NCBI RefSeq assembly: GCF_001484965.1
Contig: NZ_LLYY01000010.1
Location: 62,001-126,000 of the forward strand
Direction: 5' to 3'
Source: Shouchella shacheensis
GTDB lineage: Bacteria > Bacillota > Bacilli > Bacillales > Bacillaceae_D
Length of the DNA: 64,000 nucleotides
Shown here: piece after piece, positions 24,316 to 32,933 of the stretch
How positions within the stretch are numbered: the stretch's first letter is position 1
Layout of the letters: every line of letters begins with the position of its first letter
Notes under the pieces: model-generated
The model's input: only the letters and a program-made list of their open reading frames with translations
What the model was told of the DNA's origin: nothing
The model's database searches: none
Made by a program: the position numbers and the translations under genes

Positions 24316-25239
24316 GTGACGAACCAAGCTTTTTTACTCATTGACGGTTTTAACTTACTAAGCCGCGGTTATTTTGCGACCGCCTATAAACGGACCGAGG
24401 AGACGTTGTCCAAATCCGCGGACGGGCGCTATGTGAACGGTCTTCGCGTCTTCACGCAAAAGCTGTTTCGCCTTTTTGCGGACTACAACATTACGCATGC
24501 GGCCATCGCCTGGGACGTGAAGCGAGAGGAGTCCATCCGCCGCTCTTATTTCGCAGACTATAAACAAACGAGGAGTGAGCTCCCATCGCCTTTGATTCAG
24601 CAGTATGAAACATGTATGGAACTGATGAAAACGATTGGGGTTCCCCAGTTTGTCCTTCCTCCCTATGAAGCCGATGACATTATTGGCGCTCTCGCCTTTC
24701 AGTGGGAACAGCAAATGAGCGGGCCTTGCTATATGTACAGCAATGATCGAGACTTGTTGCAACTGCTGTCTCGGCAAACCAGTCAAATCATTGCCTTTAA
24801 AACGGGCGAACGCCTCTATGGCATCGAAGATTTTCGCAGCGAGTACAAGATTGAGCCGACGCAGTGGCCAGATGTCAAGGCCCTTCTCGGCGATCCCAGC
24901 GACAATATCCCCGGCTGTGCGGGCGTCGGCGCAAAGACGGCGCTTCCCCTCATTATCGCCCACGGATCAATCGAGGAGCTTTATGAGGACATTAACGCGC
25001 TTGAGCCTGCCTTTAAACGCGTCCATAAAAAATTGGTACATGGCTATGAGTCTGTGGTCCAAAGCAAGGAGCTCGCCTTGATCATTCGCAAAATTCCGGA
25101 GCTCTCAAAAGTTTCGTTTGAAGCGCTCATCCTTGCCATGAAGGGCGAACAGGTGCTCACCGAGACGAGCGCACTGAACATCCGGCTCACCCTCCCACCA
25201 CAAGAGACCACGAGCTTTATCACGCATGAAACAAGCTAG
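24316..25239 (+). CDS. 5'-3' exonuclease (YpcP type)
   Basis: A 307-aa stand-alone FEN/PIN-type nuclease, related to the N-terminal domain of DNA polymerase I. Acidic metal ligands are in place: Asp10, Asp67, Glu118, Asp120, Asp121, Asp144 and Asp146. The helix-hairpin-helix GCAGVGAKTA contacts duplex DNA. The likely role is removal of RNA primers or flaps, overlapping with PolA. The start is a GTG behind GAGGAGTTCATTTC. Monocistronic. Confidence 0.9.
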   Translation: MTNQAFLLIDGFNLLSRGYFATAYKRTEETLSKSADGRYVNGLRVFTQKLFRLFADYNITHAAIAWDVKREESIRRSYFADYKQTRSELPSPLIQQYETCMELMKTIGVPQFVLPPYEADDIIGALAFQWEQQMSGPCYMYSNDRDLLQLLSRQTSQIIAFKTGERLYGIEDFRSEYKIEPTQWPDVKALLGDPSDNIPGCAGVGAKTALPLIIAHGSIEELYEDINALEPAFKRVHKKLVHGYESVVQSKELALIIRKIPELSKVSFEALILAMKGEQVLTETSALNIRLTLPPQETTSFITHETS

Positions 25240-25410
25240 AAACATAGATTAGGGGAACACCCGCTGAACGCGAGGCACTGGACGCGCTAGCGCAGGGGTG
25301 CCACAAGGCGAAGCGTTTTTAACCTGCGTTCCTTAAGGTAAGCCTACATTTCTCTTCGTCCCCCCCTGCGTACGCGCCTGGCGGTTAGCTATTCGTGTAC
25401 GCACCGCCTT

Positions 25411-25977
25411 CTATTCACTCGCAGGTGTTTCACTGGAATCTTCCCCGCCTCGCAGCACTTCCCACTCCTCTCGCAGCACGCCGTAGCGAACGGAGTCATA
25501 GTACACTCCATCGTAATAGCGGCATTTTCTCATTCGTCCCTCTAACTTCATCCCAAGCTTCTCGCCAACGCCCATCATTCTATTGTTTCCAGACCAAGTG
25601 GTAAAGCCGACTCGCTCAATCTCTGGCTTGAGCCGGAAAACGTAGTCGATCCATTCGTTCATTGCGCTTGAACCAAAGCCCCCACTCCAATACGTAGGAT
25701 CAAAAATGATGATCCCGACTTCCAACCAACGCGTTGCTTCTGACTCCCAGTAGTAGGAAACAAACCCAATCAACATTCCATCCACGAATAACCCATGGCG
25801 GTCTTCCCGTCCTACCCAATTTCCACTTGTTTCTTTAAACACTTTATAAGGAATGTGTTCATGCCTGAAATAAGGCGCATCCCATTTCTTCCACTCCGGC
25901 TCCTCTTCCCCGTAGAGGAGCTTCCAGAGCGCTGGAACATTATCATCAGTAAACGGTTTTACTACCAGTTTTTTCAT
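25411..25977 (-). CDS. GNAT-family N-acetyltransferase (RimJ/RimL type)
   Basis: A 188-aa acetyltransferase of the RimJ/RimL subgroup, recognised by the WLEVGIIIFDPTYWSGGFGS strand-loop-helix and the C-terminal GEKLGMKLEGRMRKCRYYDG. These enzymes acetylate protein N-termini or small molecules. The acidic Ser/Glu-rich tail is not conserved in the family. AAAGGAGGAGACAC precedes the ATG. Confidence 0.83.
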   Translation of the reverse strand: MKKLVVKPFTDDNVPALWKLLYGEEEPEWKKWDAPYFRHEHIPYKVFKETSGNWVGREDRHGLFVDGMLIGFVSYYWESEATRWLEVGIIIFDPTYWSGGFGSSAMNEWIDYVFRLKPEIERVGFTTWSGNNRMMGVGEKLGMKLEGRMRKCRYYDGVYYDSVRYGVLREEWEVLRGGEDSSETPASE

Positions 25978-26112
25978 GTGTCTCCTCCTTTAAATTCATC
26001 TTCCATTTCTTTTCATTGTATACACCTTTTTGATCTAGCACAAATATTGCATTTTATGCCCGACACCTATAAAATAAAACCTTTGAGCGCAAAAATAGCT
26101 AGGAGGGGTAAC

Positions 26113-26244
26113 ATGCAAGAGGTGTTGGTGCGATCGTCAGAAGAAGAATTAACACTTCAGATGGTTCGCATGCAGCAAAATGTGAAAGACATTGCTCGAG
26201 AGTCGAACAAGGAAGTCGTAGGGATTGAACAAACGAAAGAGTAA
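26113..26244 (+). CDS. Small hypothetical protein
   Basis: A 43-aa frame, MQEVLVRSSEEELTLQMVRM at the start, with AGGAGGGGTAAC before the ATG. Predominantly helical and acidic. A longer in-frame start at 25795 lies inside the convergent GNAT gene and is not believable. The next gene starts 6 bp after the stop, so the two form an operon. Confidence 0.5.
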   Translation: MQEVLVRSSEEELTLQMVRMQQNVKDIARESNKEVVGIEQTKE

Positions 26245-26250
26245 GAATGG

Positions 26251-26592
26251 GTGATTGTGTCCAAGATGGAGGATGGCCTTATCGTTCAGCTTATGTTAAA
26301 CACATGCGACAAGCCTTACCGCGGGAAATGGGATTTTGCGCTCCGGGCCCAGTTTGCCAACGATCACAGCCTTTTTATCGGCGACATCAAAGGCGAACCA
26401 GATAAAGGCTTTGGCTCGATTTGCATGCAGTATTTAAAGGATGAAGCGAGAAAGAACAACCAGCAAATTACAGGCAACCTAGCCAAACGGGACTGGGACC
26501 ATCTTGATAGACTCACTTATTTTTACAAGAAACATAAGTTCAGAGTGACGATCAATGAGAAGGAGCAGTCGGGAGCCGTCGTATGGGGATAG
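26251..26592 (+). CDS. Small GNAT-like protein
   Basis: A 113-aa protein whose second half follows an acetyltransferase pattern: GFGSICMQYLKDEARKNNQQ (compact motif A region), then LDRLTYFYKKHKFRVTI (motif B). The first half is shorter than a full GNAT domain, so it may be a reduced or regulatory version. GTG start at 26251 with a poor ribosome binding site; coupling to the preceding 43-aa gene may help. Moderate certainty. Confidence 0.5.
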   Translation: MIVSKMEDGLIVQLMLNTCDKPYRGKWDFALRAQFANDHSLFIGDIKGEPDKGFGSICMQYLKDEARKNNQQITGNLAKRDWDHLDRLTYFYKKHKFRVTINEKEQSGAVVWG

Positions 26593-27020
26593 TCCCCCAT
26601 GCCCGGTCGCTCTTACACTTTCTGCGGTACCTCCAGGCATTTTTTTGCAAAAATGCTGCTTTAATGGCTAAATGTAAACGACAAAGATGTTTACCTTCGC
26701 TTTACAATCTATGCTCGCTCTGCTCCCAGACTCATCCCTCAAGGAAGGTTACAAAAGCCATTGAAAATCAACTGGAAGAAGATTTTATTGACCCACTAGA
26801 AAAAATTACATAGACGCATGTGATGGATCTTGCACATCATGAAAGCTAGCTCTGTTCATCGCCTCTTCATTTATTCTCGGCATTGATTTTTCTAACTAAA
26901 ATTGGAATATGTCCACAAGAAACCCCCTGTGCTTAGTAATACCCCTTTCCTTTTCTGTCTCCTACTTCACCCAAAACCTGTGCATGAAAATAACAGATCT
27001 CGAACACCTTAACACATGAG
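26593..27020. other. Intergenic region with no clear gene
   Basis: I see no complete gene. A plus-strand scrap ending at 26813 (VTKAIENQLEEDFIDPLEKI) looks like the C-terminus of a lost protein, but no start or upstream coding matches it. The rest is AT-rich without recognisable sites. Confidence 0.3.
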
Positions 27021-27164
27021 GTGATTCGCATCGAATGGTTTCCAGTTATCCAACGTCTTTGCTCATTGTCTGTCATAGGCCTACTAGTCTTTACCTATAT
27101 ATGCATTGCCAAGCAGGACAAAAAAGCAAAGAAATCCGAAAAGCGCAGGCGGATCGATCAATAG
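27021..27164 (+). CDS. Possible small single-span membrane protein
   Basis: A 47-codon GTG-started frame: IRIEWFPVIQRL, a hydrophobic helix (SVIGLLVFTYICIA), then a Lys/Arg-rich tail. The last ten residues (KSEKRRRIDQ) are encoded by the start of dispersed repeat copy B, so the repeat has supplied the stop. The ribosome binding site is poor. An alternative ATG frame exists at 27034. Confidence 0.3.
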   Translation: MIRIEWFPVIQRLCSLSVIGLLVFTYICIAKQDKKAKKSEKRRRIDQ

Positions 27165-27258
27165 CGAGAGTTTTGGAAGGCCTGACATAAGAAATCCTTA
27201 CCTTGGATTTCGATGTCAGGACTGAAAAATCTCGAACTTCTACCCACCGGAGTTAGAA
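27131..27258 (+). repeat. Dispersed foldback repeat, copy B
   Basis: Starts AAATCCGAAAAGCGCAGGCG and ends CACCGGAGTTAGAAAA. The middle contains AGAAATCC/GGATTTC able to pair, and GATGTCAGGACTGAAAAAT, shared with copy C. It is immediately followed by a bidirectional terminator. Confidence 0.8.
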
Positions 27259-27288
27259 AAAAGCGAGCTGCCTTAGCTCGCTTTTTTT
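27257..27288. terminator. Bidirectional terminator
   Basis: AAAAAAGCGAGCT pairs with AGCTCGCTTTTTTT around GCCTT. It serves the ytxJ gene on the minus strand and anything on the plus strand. Confidence 0.85.
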
Positions 27289-27302
27289 GCACCGTGATTC
27301 TG

Positions 27303-27641
27303 TTAGGATTGAAGAGCCTCTCTGATCGCCTTTTTTTTAATGTTCCAGTGAGAGTCTGTCCACTTTACAGCCTTGTTATCGATCACAAACAGCTGAGGTG
27401 ACTTGTGTGGCGTCTCAAGTTCTTCGGCAATTAGATTGGAAACGGGACGCGATTCAATCACCTTAACAAGGCCAAAGCGTGCTTCGCTGTTCTCTTCTGC
27501 AAAAGCCTCGAATTCCTTGTGCGCATCAGCACTAATCGGACACTGCGTGCTATGTTTGAGTAAGACAACCGGTTGGTTCTCTGATCCTGAGAACAACTCG
27601 TGCCATTCTTGTTCGGATGTGATTTCTTTAATATCAGCCAT
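27303..27641 (-). CDS. ytxJ: Bacillithiol-system thioredoxin-like protein YtxJ
   Basis: A 112-aa thioredoxin-fold protein of the YtxJ/BrxC family, monothiol bacilliredoxins that take bacillithiol off proteins. The active site is KHSTQCPISADA, with a single Cys. The cis-Pro region reads TPHKSPQLFVI. AGGAGGAAGTTTATT precedes the ATG. It fits with bshB2 at 22 kb: both serve bacillithiol redox. Confidence 0.88.
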   Translation of the reverse strand: MADIKEITSEQEWHELFSGSENQPVVLLKHSTQCPISADAHKEFEAFAEENSEARFGLVKVIESRPVSNLIAEELETPHKSPQLFVIDNKAVKWTDSHWNIKKKAIREALQS

Positions 27642-27817
27642 AATAAACTTCCTCCTATATTCAATCGTTCATTCCTCATAAGAATACACCTCTGGCGGTA
27701 TCCCATGCAACTTCGACTACCTTTAGGATCAAGAGGCGCGTTAGTCGGTCGTGCTTTGTATCACAAAGACTTCTGCTTCATTTCCCACGCGGCATGAGCA
27801 GGAAGGGAAAGCATCTG

Positions 27818-29932
27818 CTAGCGCCCTAGGGTAAACGAAATCTCTGCATAACTAATTGTATCGGGCAGTTTCTCTTTAATTGGACGCAAAAATTCTGTAC
27901 CCACCTCTTTGGCCACTTCTTCGATTTGCTGGCGCTTGTCTTCGTCTACAAGCTCTTTAAGTTCAAGATCGCCTTCCTCTTCCTCTCCCTTTAACAAATG
28001 CTTCACAATCGTTTGCTCTGAAAGCTGACGTGCATGTGCGATTTTCTCAACTGACATCCCCTCCTTGAAAAAAGAAATCGTTTCAAGATGACTGCCACGC
28101 TTCGCGGTATGACTTTGCTTCTGAAGAGGCTGCTCTACGGAAAGATCCATAGATTTTCGGTCCGCGAACGACCGCAAAACGTCTAGAAGAGCTTCTCCAT
28201 ACGTTTCCTGCTTTTTTGCGCCAACCCCTGAGATCATCGCAAACTCCTCCTTGTTTAGCGGAATGATACGGCTCATTTCTCTTAATGTTTTATCGGAGAA
28301 GACCATATACGGAGGAAGACCTTGCTCGCCTGCCAGGTCTTTGCGGCGCGCACGCAGCGCTTCAAAAATATCGTCTTGTTCTTCTTGCTCTGGCACCGCC
28401 TCCACATATTGCAACACCTTCTCCTCCCCCTTCAAGACAGCCGCCCCTCTTGGTAAAAGTTCAAGCGTTGGGTAGGAGGTGTTTGTCAGCCCTGTATAGA
28501 GTTCCGCTAGAAGAAAATCGATAAAAGCCTGAACATCTTTCGCCGAGCGCTCTTTCATTAAGCCATATGTGGGAAGCTTATCCAGCTGAAACTGCTGGAT
28601 CTTTTGGTTCTTAGAACCCGTGAGCACCTGGGCGACCATCGTTTTTCCAAAATGTTCGCGCATTCGTACAATACAGGAAAGTACCATTTGCGCATCCTTC
28701 GTTCGATCCACCCGCTCCCCCTCTCGGAGACAATTGCCGCAACGCCCACACTCTTCCGTCTGCTGCTCCCCAAAATAATGCAACACAAACTCCTCAAGAC
28801 AGCGATCGGTGTGACAGTAAGCATTTATTTGCTGAAGTTTCTCGTAATCATGAGATTGCCTCTGCTCCGTGCCTTCGGATTGTTCAATAAAAAAACGCTG
28901 CGTCCGCACGTCTTGGGCTGAAAACAATAGCACGCACTCGCTCATCTCCCCGTCACGCCCGGCTCGTCCTGCTTCCTGATAATAAGCCTCCACCGTACCT
29001 GGCATGTTGGCATGAATCACATAGCGCACATTCGCCTTGTTAATGCCCATACCAAAGGCGTTTGTCGCAACCATGACGTCGCAGCGGTCGTAAATGAACG
29101 CCTCCTGACTGTCACGGCGTTCTTCTTCCGAGAGACCTCCATGATACAGTTCAACACTGATCCCTTTCTCCTTGAGATGGTGAAAAACCGCTTCTGTCTC
29201 CTTTCGTGTGGACGCATACACAATTCCAGGGAGGCCAGAACGGGCCTGGACGTACCGAGCAACATACTCTTTTTTCCGTACCCCTTTGACAACGCGAAAG
29301 GCAAGGTTGTTTCGGGCGAAACCAGTGATCATTTGCTGCGGTTTTTCAATTTGGAAACGTTCACTGATATCAGCGGCTACTTCTGGAGTCGCCGTTGCTG
29401 TCAGCGCAAGTACAGGCGGCTTCTGCTCAAGCGAATGGATCCAGTCCGCCATCGTTAAATAGCTCGGTCTAAAATCATGCCCCCACTGCGACATGCAGTG
29501 CGCTTCATCTATGGCAATCAGCGAAAGCGGCTGTGAAAACACAGCTTGAACAAACCGAGGCTCACGAAGTCGCTCTGGGGCAACATATAGCAGCTTCACC
29601 TCGCCTGAAGCGACTTGCTGAAGGCGCTCATTCTCCTCAGCCCTTGTCAGCGAGCTATTGATAAACGTCGCAGCCACGCCCAGTTCATTCACCGCATCTA
29701 CCTGATCCTTCATCAACGAGATCAGTGGCGAAATCACAAGGGTGATCCCTTCCAGTAGCACAGCGGGGATTTGATAGCATAACGATTTTCCTCCCCCAGT
29801 CGGCATCACCGCCAGCGTGTCCATCCCCCGCAAAACCTGATCGATCACCTGCTTTTGCCCATCTCGAAACGACGCATACCCGTACTGTTCGTTCAATACT
29901 TCTTCCGCTCGCTTTAGCATTACACTGGCCAT
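27818..29932 (-). CDS. recQ: ATP-dependent DNA helicase RecQ
   Basis: A 704-aa 3'-5' superfamily 2 helicase for recombination and fork repair. Walker A PTGGGKS ends at Ser50, the DEAH box is 142-145 (IDEAHCMSQWGHDFR), and motif VI is YYQEAGRAGRDG. A zinc/RQC region follows (CGRCGNCL). An HRDC domain is near 520-600 and a helix-turn-helix tail contains IAHARQLSEQTIVKHLL, as in the longer RecQ forms of bacilli. I start at the ATG at 29932, with AAAGGAG upstream; the 30 extra in-frame codons lack a binding site. Confidence 0.93.
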   Translation of the reverse strand: MASVMLKRAEEVLNEQYGYASFRDGQKQVIDQVLRGMDTLAVMPTGGGKSLCYQIPAVLLEGITLVISPLISLMKDQVDAVNELGVAATFINSSLTRAEENERLQQVASGEVKLLYVAPERLREPRFVQAVFSQPLSLIAIDEAHCMSQWGHDFRPSYLTMADWIHSLEQKPPVLALTATATPEVAADISERFQIEKPQQMITGFARNNLAFRVVKGVRKKEYVARYVQARSGLPGIVYASTRKETEAVFHHLKEKGISVELYHGGLSEEERRDSQEAFIYDRCDVMVATNAFGMGINKANVRYVIHANMPGTVEAYYQEAGRAGRDGEMSECVLLFSAQDVRTQRFFIEQSEGTEQRQSHDYEKLQQINAYCHTDRCLEEFVLHYFGEQQTEECGRCGNCLREGERVDRTKDAQMVLSCIVRMREHFGKTMVAQVLTGSKNQKIQQFQLDKLPTYGLMKERSAKDVQAFIDFLLAELYTGLTNTSYPTLELLPRGAAVLKGEEKVLQYVEAVPEQEEQDDIFEALRARRKDLAGEQGLPPYMVFSDKTLREMSRIIPLNKEEFAMISGVGAKKQETYGEALLDVLRSFADRKSMDLSVEQPLQKQSHTAKRGSHLETISFFKEGMSVEKIAHARQLSEQTIVKHLLKGEEEEGDLELKELVDEDKRQQIEEVAKEVGTEFLRPIKEKLPDTISYAEISFTLGR

Positions 29933-30087
29933 GAGCTGATCGTACTCCTTTTCACGCGTTTTTTTCCATCTTACCATGGTTGCTCTGCGCAAAACATAGA
30001 AAAAGTCGCATGAGCTTAACACCTTGCTCTATCCTCATCCAAACTCTTTCATCTCTCTTCTAAACCCGGAGCGATTTCCTTCACATA

Positions 30088-30116
30088 TAAAAAAAGGGCG
30101 CAACAACTGCACCCTA
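30088..30116 (-). terminator. Terminator of the sugar-dehydrogenase gene
   Basis: On the minus strand AGGGTGCA pairs with TGCGCCCT (one mismatch), followed by TTTTTTT. Confidence 0.75.
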
Positions 30117-30128
30117 GCCTGTCTCTAC

Positions 30129-31223
30129 CTATTCCGAACCATTCAGTGACCATTCAATGAGGCGATCATCGTCTTCCCCAGGGCTGCCCCTTCCGTCTGT
30201 ATTATTCGTTAAAAAATAGAGGGAGTTGCCGTCAACATGAACATCGCGAATTCGTCCACAGTCTTCCGTTAACTCATCAATGGACCCTTCGTTTGGATCA
30301 ACCTGATACACAGCCGCCCCAGCAAGCCCTGCCATATAAATGAAGTCATTGTGAACGGCAATTCCTGAAGGCGCCCACGTCTCATCGCCCGAGTGAATGA
30401 CAGGCTCCTCCATGCCCTCCGCTGTTTCATCGCCCTCCACCTCTGGCCAGCCATAATTATTGCCCGCTTCAATGAGATTGATTTCATCTTGAGCGCTAGG
30501 ACCGTGCTCAGAAGCGTACATCGTCTCGTCTTGAAGCCATGCAAGTCCTTGAGGGTTTCGGTGCCCGTACGAATACACGTAGGAATCCTCTATTGGGTTG
30601 TCGTTCGGTACCCCTCCCTCATCATCCATGCGTAGGATCTTCCCAGCCAGGCTGTCCGTATTCTGTGCCGCCTCCGGAAGCTCAGCGTCCCCCGTCGTTG
30701 CATAAAGCATGCCGTCGGGCCCATTCGCTAACCGCCCTCCATTATGAGTCGCTGCTCCGGGAATTTCCTCTAGAAGGACTTCCTCTTCTGTCCACGTCCC
30801 GTCCTCGTGTGTAAGTGCCACGATCCGATTGTTCATCTCTCCATTTACCTCATACGTATGATAGACATACGCTCGTTTGTTTTCGGTGAACTCTTCATCC
30901 AAGAGAAAGCCAAGAAGACCGGATTCGCTTTCTTGGACAACCTCTTCCGTCAAGTCAAGTGTTTCCTCCGTCACTTCTCCGTCCTCTAGACGGAGAAGAC
31001 TGCCTTCTCTCTGAGGCAAATAAAAAACGCCGTCCTCCTCTTCAATCGCCCACGGTGCCTCCAGGTTTGAGGCAAGCACTTGCGTATTCCCTGCGCTCTC
31101 GCCTTCCTCCATCATGGCATCCTCTCCATTAGCATTACCCGCGACTTCATCTCGCTCACCTTCTTCCACGTCCGTACAAGCAGCGAGCACGAGAACACTT
31201 CCCATTACTACCCATTTCCTCAC
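30129..31223 (-). CDS. Lipoprotein PQQ-type sugar dehydrogenase (GSDH fold)
   Basis: A 364-aa lipoprotein with a soluble aldose sugar dehydrogenase-type six-bladed propeller (YliI-like). The N-terminus is a lipobox signal (VLVLAAC), then a very acidic linker. Propeller motifs include SNLEAPWAI, GLLGFLLDEEF, THNGGRL, GPDGMLYATTGD and YGHRNPQGLAW. Such enzymes oxidise aldoses at C1 outside the cell using PQQ; no PQQ synthesis genes are here, so the cofactor may be scavenged or the function may differ. The start is the GTG at 31223, behind GGAGGTGAATTGG. Monocistronic. Confidence 0.82.
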   Translation of the reverse strand: MRKWVVMGSVLVLAACTDVEEGERDEVAGNANGEDAMMEEGESAGNTQVLASNLEAPWAIEEEDGVFYLPQREGSLLRLEDGEVTEETLDLTEEVVQESESGLLGFLLDEEFTENKRAYVYHTYEVNGEMNNRIVALTHEDGTWTEEEVLLEEIPGAATHNGGRLANGPDGMLYATTGDAELPEAAQNTDSLAGKILRMDDEGGVPNDNPIEDSYVYSYGHRNPQGLAWLQDETMYASEHGPSAQDEINLIEAGNNYGWPEVEGDETAEGMEEPVIHSGDETWAPSGIAVHNDFIYMAGLAGAAVYQVDPNEGSIDELTEDCGRIRDVHVDGNSLYFLTNNTDGRGSPGEDDDRLIEWSLNGSE

Positions 31224-31413
31224 CCAATTCACCTCCACGTTTCATATTATTTGTATATACGAAAACCACCACCGATAAACACTTTTTTGCCCGGCAATAC
31301 TTAAAACCGGGATGTGACGACACTAGTAGGCACTTCCTGGGACAGATTGCTGCTGCTTACTGTATACTGGTTATTGAAGAAATCAACTTTATCTTGCAAA
31401 GGAGCGATTTGAG

Positions 31414-32238
31414 ATGAATGTTGTTACACTAAACAACGGCGTAAACATGCCTCAGCTTGGCTTTGGCGTATGGCAAGTGGAAGACGAAAAAGCAACTCCA
31501 GCAGTGGCCAAAGCTCTCGAAGTTGGCTACACATCCATTGATACGGCCATGATTTACCGCAATGAAGCAGGCGTAGGCAAGGCAATCAAAGACTCTGGGA
31601 TGCCGCGCGAGAAGCTTTTTGTCACAACAAAGGTGTGGAACGCAGATCAAGGCTATGAGAATACGTTGAAAGCATTTGACGAAAGTCTGAAACGACTTGG
31701 AACGGACTATGTTGACCTATACTTAATCCACTGGCCGACGCCAGAGTTTGATGACTATGTAGATACGTACAAAGCGCTTGAAAGACTTTACAATGACGGC
31801 CGCGTGAAAGCGATTGGTGTTTGTAATTTTGAAATCGAGCACTTACAGCGTCTTCTGGATGAGTGTGAGGTGAAGCCTGTGTTGAATCAGGTGGAATGTC
31901 ACCCGTACTTTGCGCAAAACGAACTTAAAGATTTTTGTGCCAAGCACGATATTTTTGTAGAAGCGTGGAGCCCGCTTGACCAAGGCGGAGACGTGCTTAA
32001 AGACGAGGACGTTAAAACCATCGCGGAGGCTCACGGCAAAACCAACGCTCAAGTCGTCCTGCGCTGGCACTTGCAAAACAACACGATCGTTATTCCAAAA
32101 TCCGTGACGCCTTCTCGTATTGAAGAGAACTTCGATGTCTTTGACTTTGAGCTGACGGCTGAGGAAATGAAGATCATTGATGGGCTTGATCAAAACGCTC
32201 GCAAAGGGGCGAAACCGACTGAAATGAATGTGAGATAG
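31414..32238 (+). CDS. Aldo/keto reductase
   Basis: A 274-aa NADPH-dependent aldo/keto reductase of the AKR5 type, close in style to YvgN/YtbE glyoxal reductases. The catalytic tetrad is complete: Asp43, Tyr48, Lys73 and His106. The NADPH-binding end reads IPKSVTPSRIEENF. Likely role: detoxifying methylglyoxal and other reactive aldehydes. AAAGGAGCGATTTGAG precedes the ATG. A terminator follows. Confidence 0.92.
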   Translation: MNVVTLNNGVNMPQLGFGVWQVEDEKATPAVAKALEVGYTSIDTAMIYRNEAGVGKAIKDSGMPREKLFVTTKVWNADQGYENTLKAFDESLKRLGTDYVDLYLIHWPTPEFDDYVDTYKALERLYNDGRVKAIGVCNFEIEHLQRLLDECEVKPVLNQVECHPYFAQNELKDFCAKHDIFVEAWSPLDQGGDVLKDEDVKTIAEAHGKTNAQVVLRWHLQNNTIVIPKSVTPSRIEENFDVFDFELTAEEMKIIDGLDQNARKGAKPTEMNVR

Positions 32239-32253
32239 TTTTACACCGGTTGA

Positions 32254-32288
32254 GGGAAGCGAATGTTGCTTCCCTCTGTATTTTTATT
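32254..32288 (+). terminator. Terminator after the aldo/keto reductase gene
   Basis: GGGAAGC (32254-32260) pairs with GCTTCCC (32268-32274), followed by TCTGTATTTTTATT. Confidence 0.75.
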
Positions 32289-32295
32289 ATACTTC

Positions 32296-32856
32296 CTACT
32301 TCCCGCCCTGCCGATAAGCTTCCGTCCCTTGCTCATACCAATCATTCCCCTGGCAGTCGTTGATCACCGTTACTGGAAAGTCTTTGATCGTAAGGCGGCG
32401 AATGGCTTCTGGTCCAAGGTCTTCATAGGCAACAACTTCATCGGCCTGGATTGTCTTTGATAACAAAGCCCCTGATCCTCCGACTGCGGCAAAATACACG
32501 GCGTTGTACTCTTGAATGGCTTTTTTCACTGGTTCGTTTCGGTATCCTTTGCCAATCATTCCTTTGAGCCCTAAGGAGAGCAGTGTAGGTGTATATTTAT
32601 CCATACGTCCGCTCGTTGTTGGGCCCGCTGAGCCGACAACTTGACCGGGCTTTGCAGGCGTTGGGCCTACATAGTAGATCACTTCCCCTTGCAACTCGAT
32701 TAACAATTCTTCTTTTTTCTCGATCAATTCCATCAATCGTTTGTGAGCGGCATCTCGGGCTGCGTATACGTCTCCCGTTAGTAAAACCCGGTCTCCGGCC
32801 TCCAAATCCTGGATGTTTTCCTCTGTTAAAGGCAAGATGATTTTTTTCACTGCCAC
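32296..32856 (-). CDS. Class I fumarase-type hydratase, beta subunit
   Basis: A 186-aa protein matching the C-terminal (beta) domain of Fe-S fumarate/L-tartrate dehydratases. Conserved runs are LTGDVYAARDAAHKRL, YYVGPTPAKPGQVVGSAGPT and AVGGSGALLSK. It forms the enzyme with the alpha subunit encoded 77 bp upstream. The start is a GTG behind AAAGGAGCGGAGCACA. It is the last gene of the dicarboxylate cluster. Class I fumarases can also hydrate mesaconate to (S)-citramalate, which suits the cluster. Confidence 0.88.
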   Translation of the reverse strand: MAVKKIILPLTEENIQDLEAGDRVLLTGDVYAARDAAHKRLMELIEKKEELLIELQGEVIYYVGPTPAKPGQVVGSAGPTTSGRMDKYTPTLLSLGLKGMIGKGYRNEPVKKAIQEYNAVYFAAVGGSGALLSKTIQADEVVAYEDLGPEAIRRLTIKDFPVTVINDCQGNDWYEQGTEAYRQGGK

Positions 32857-32933
32857 TGTGCTCCGCTCCTTTCCCTATCCTGTGTCTCGAAAAAGGTCCT
32901 GCAGCTACCCTTCGTTTTTTTTTTGCATGCGCT

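Noticed and set aside
25255-25400. GC-rich foldback-like patch resembling patches near 27760-27835 and 53215-53300
   Set aside because: The three share only short words by eye; not enough to call a second repeat family.
25795-26112. Upstream extension of the 43-aa gene at 26113
   Set aside because: It runs antisense through the GNAT gene and has no binding site; AGGAGGGG at 26101 marks the real start.
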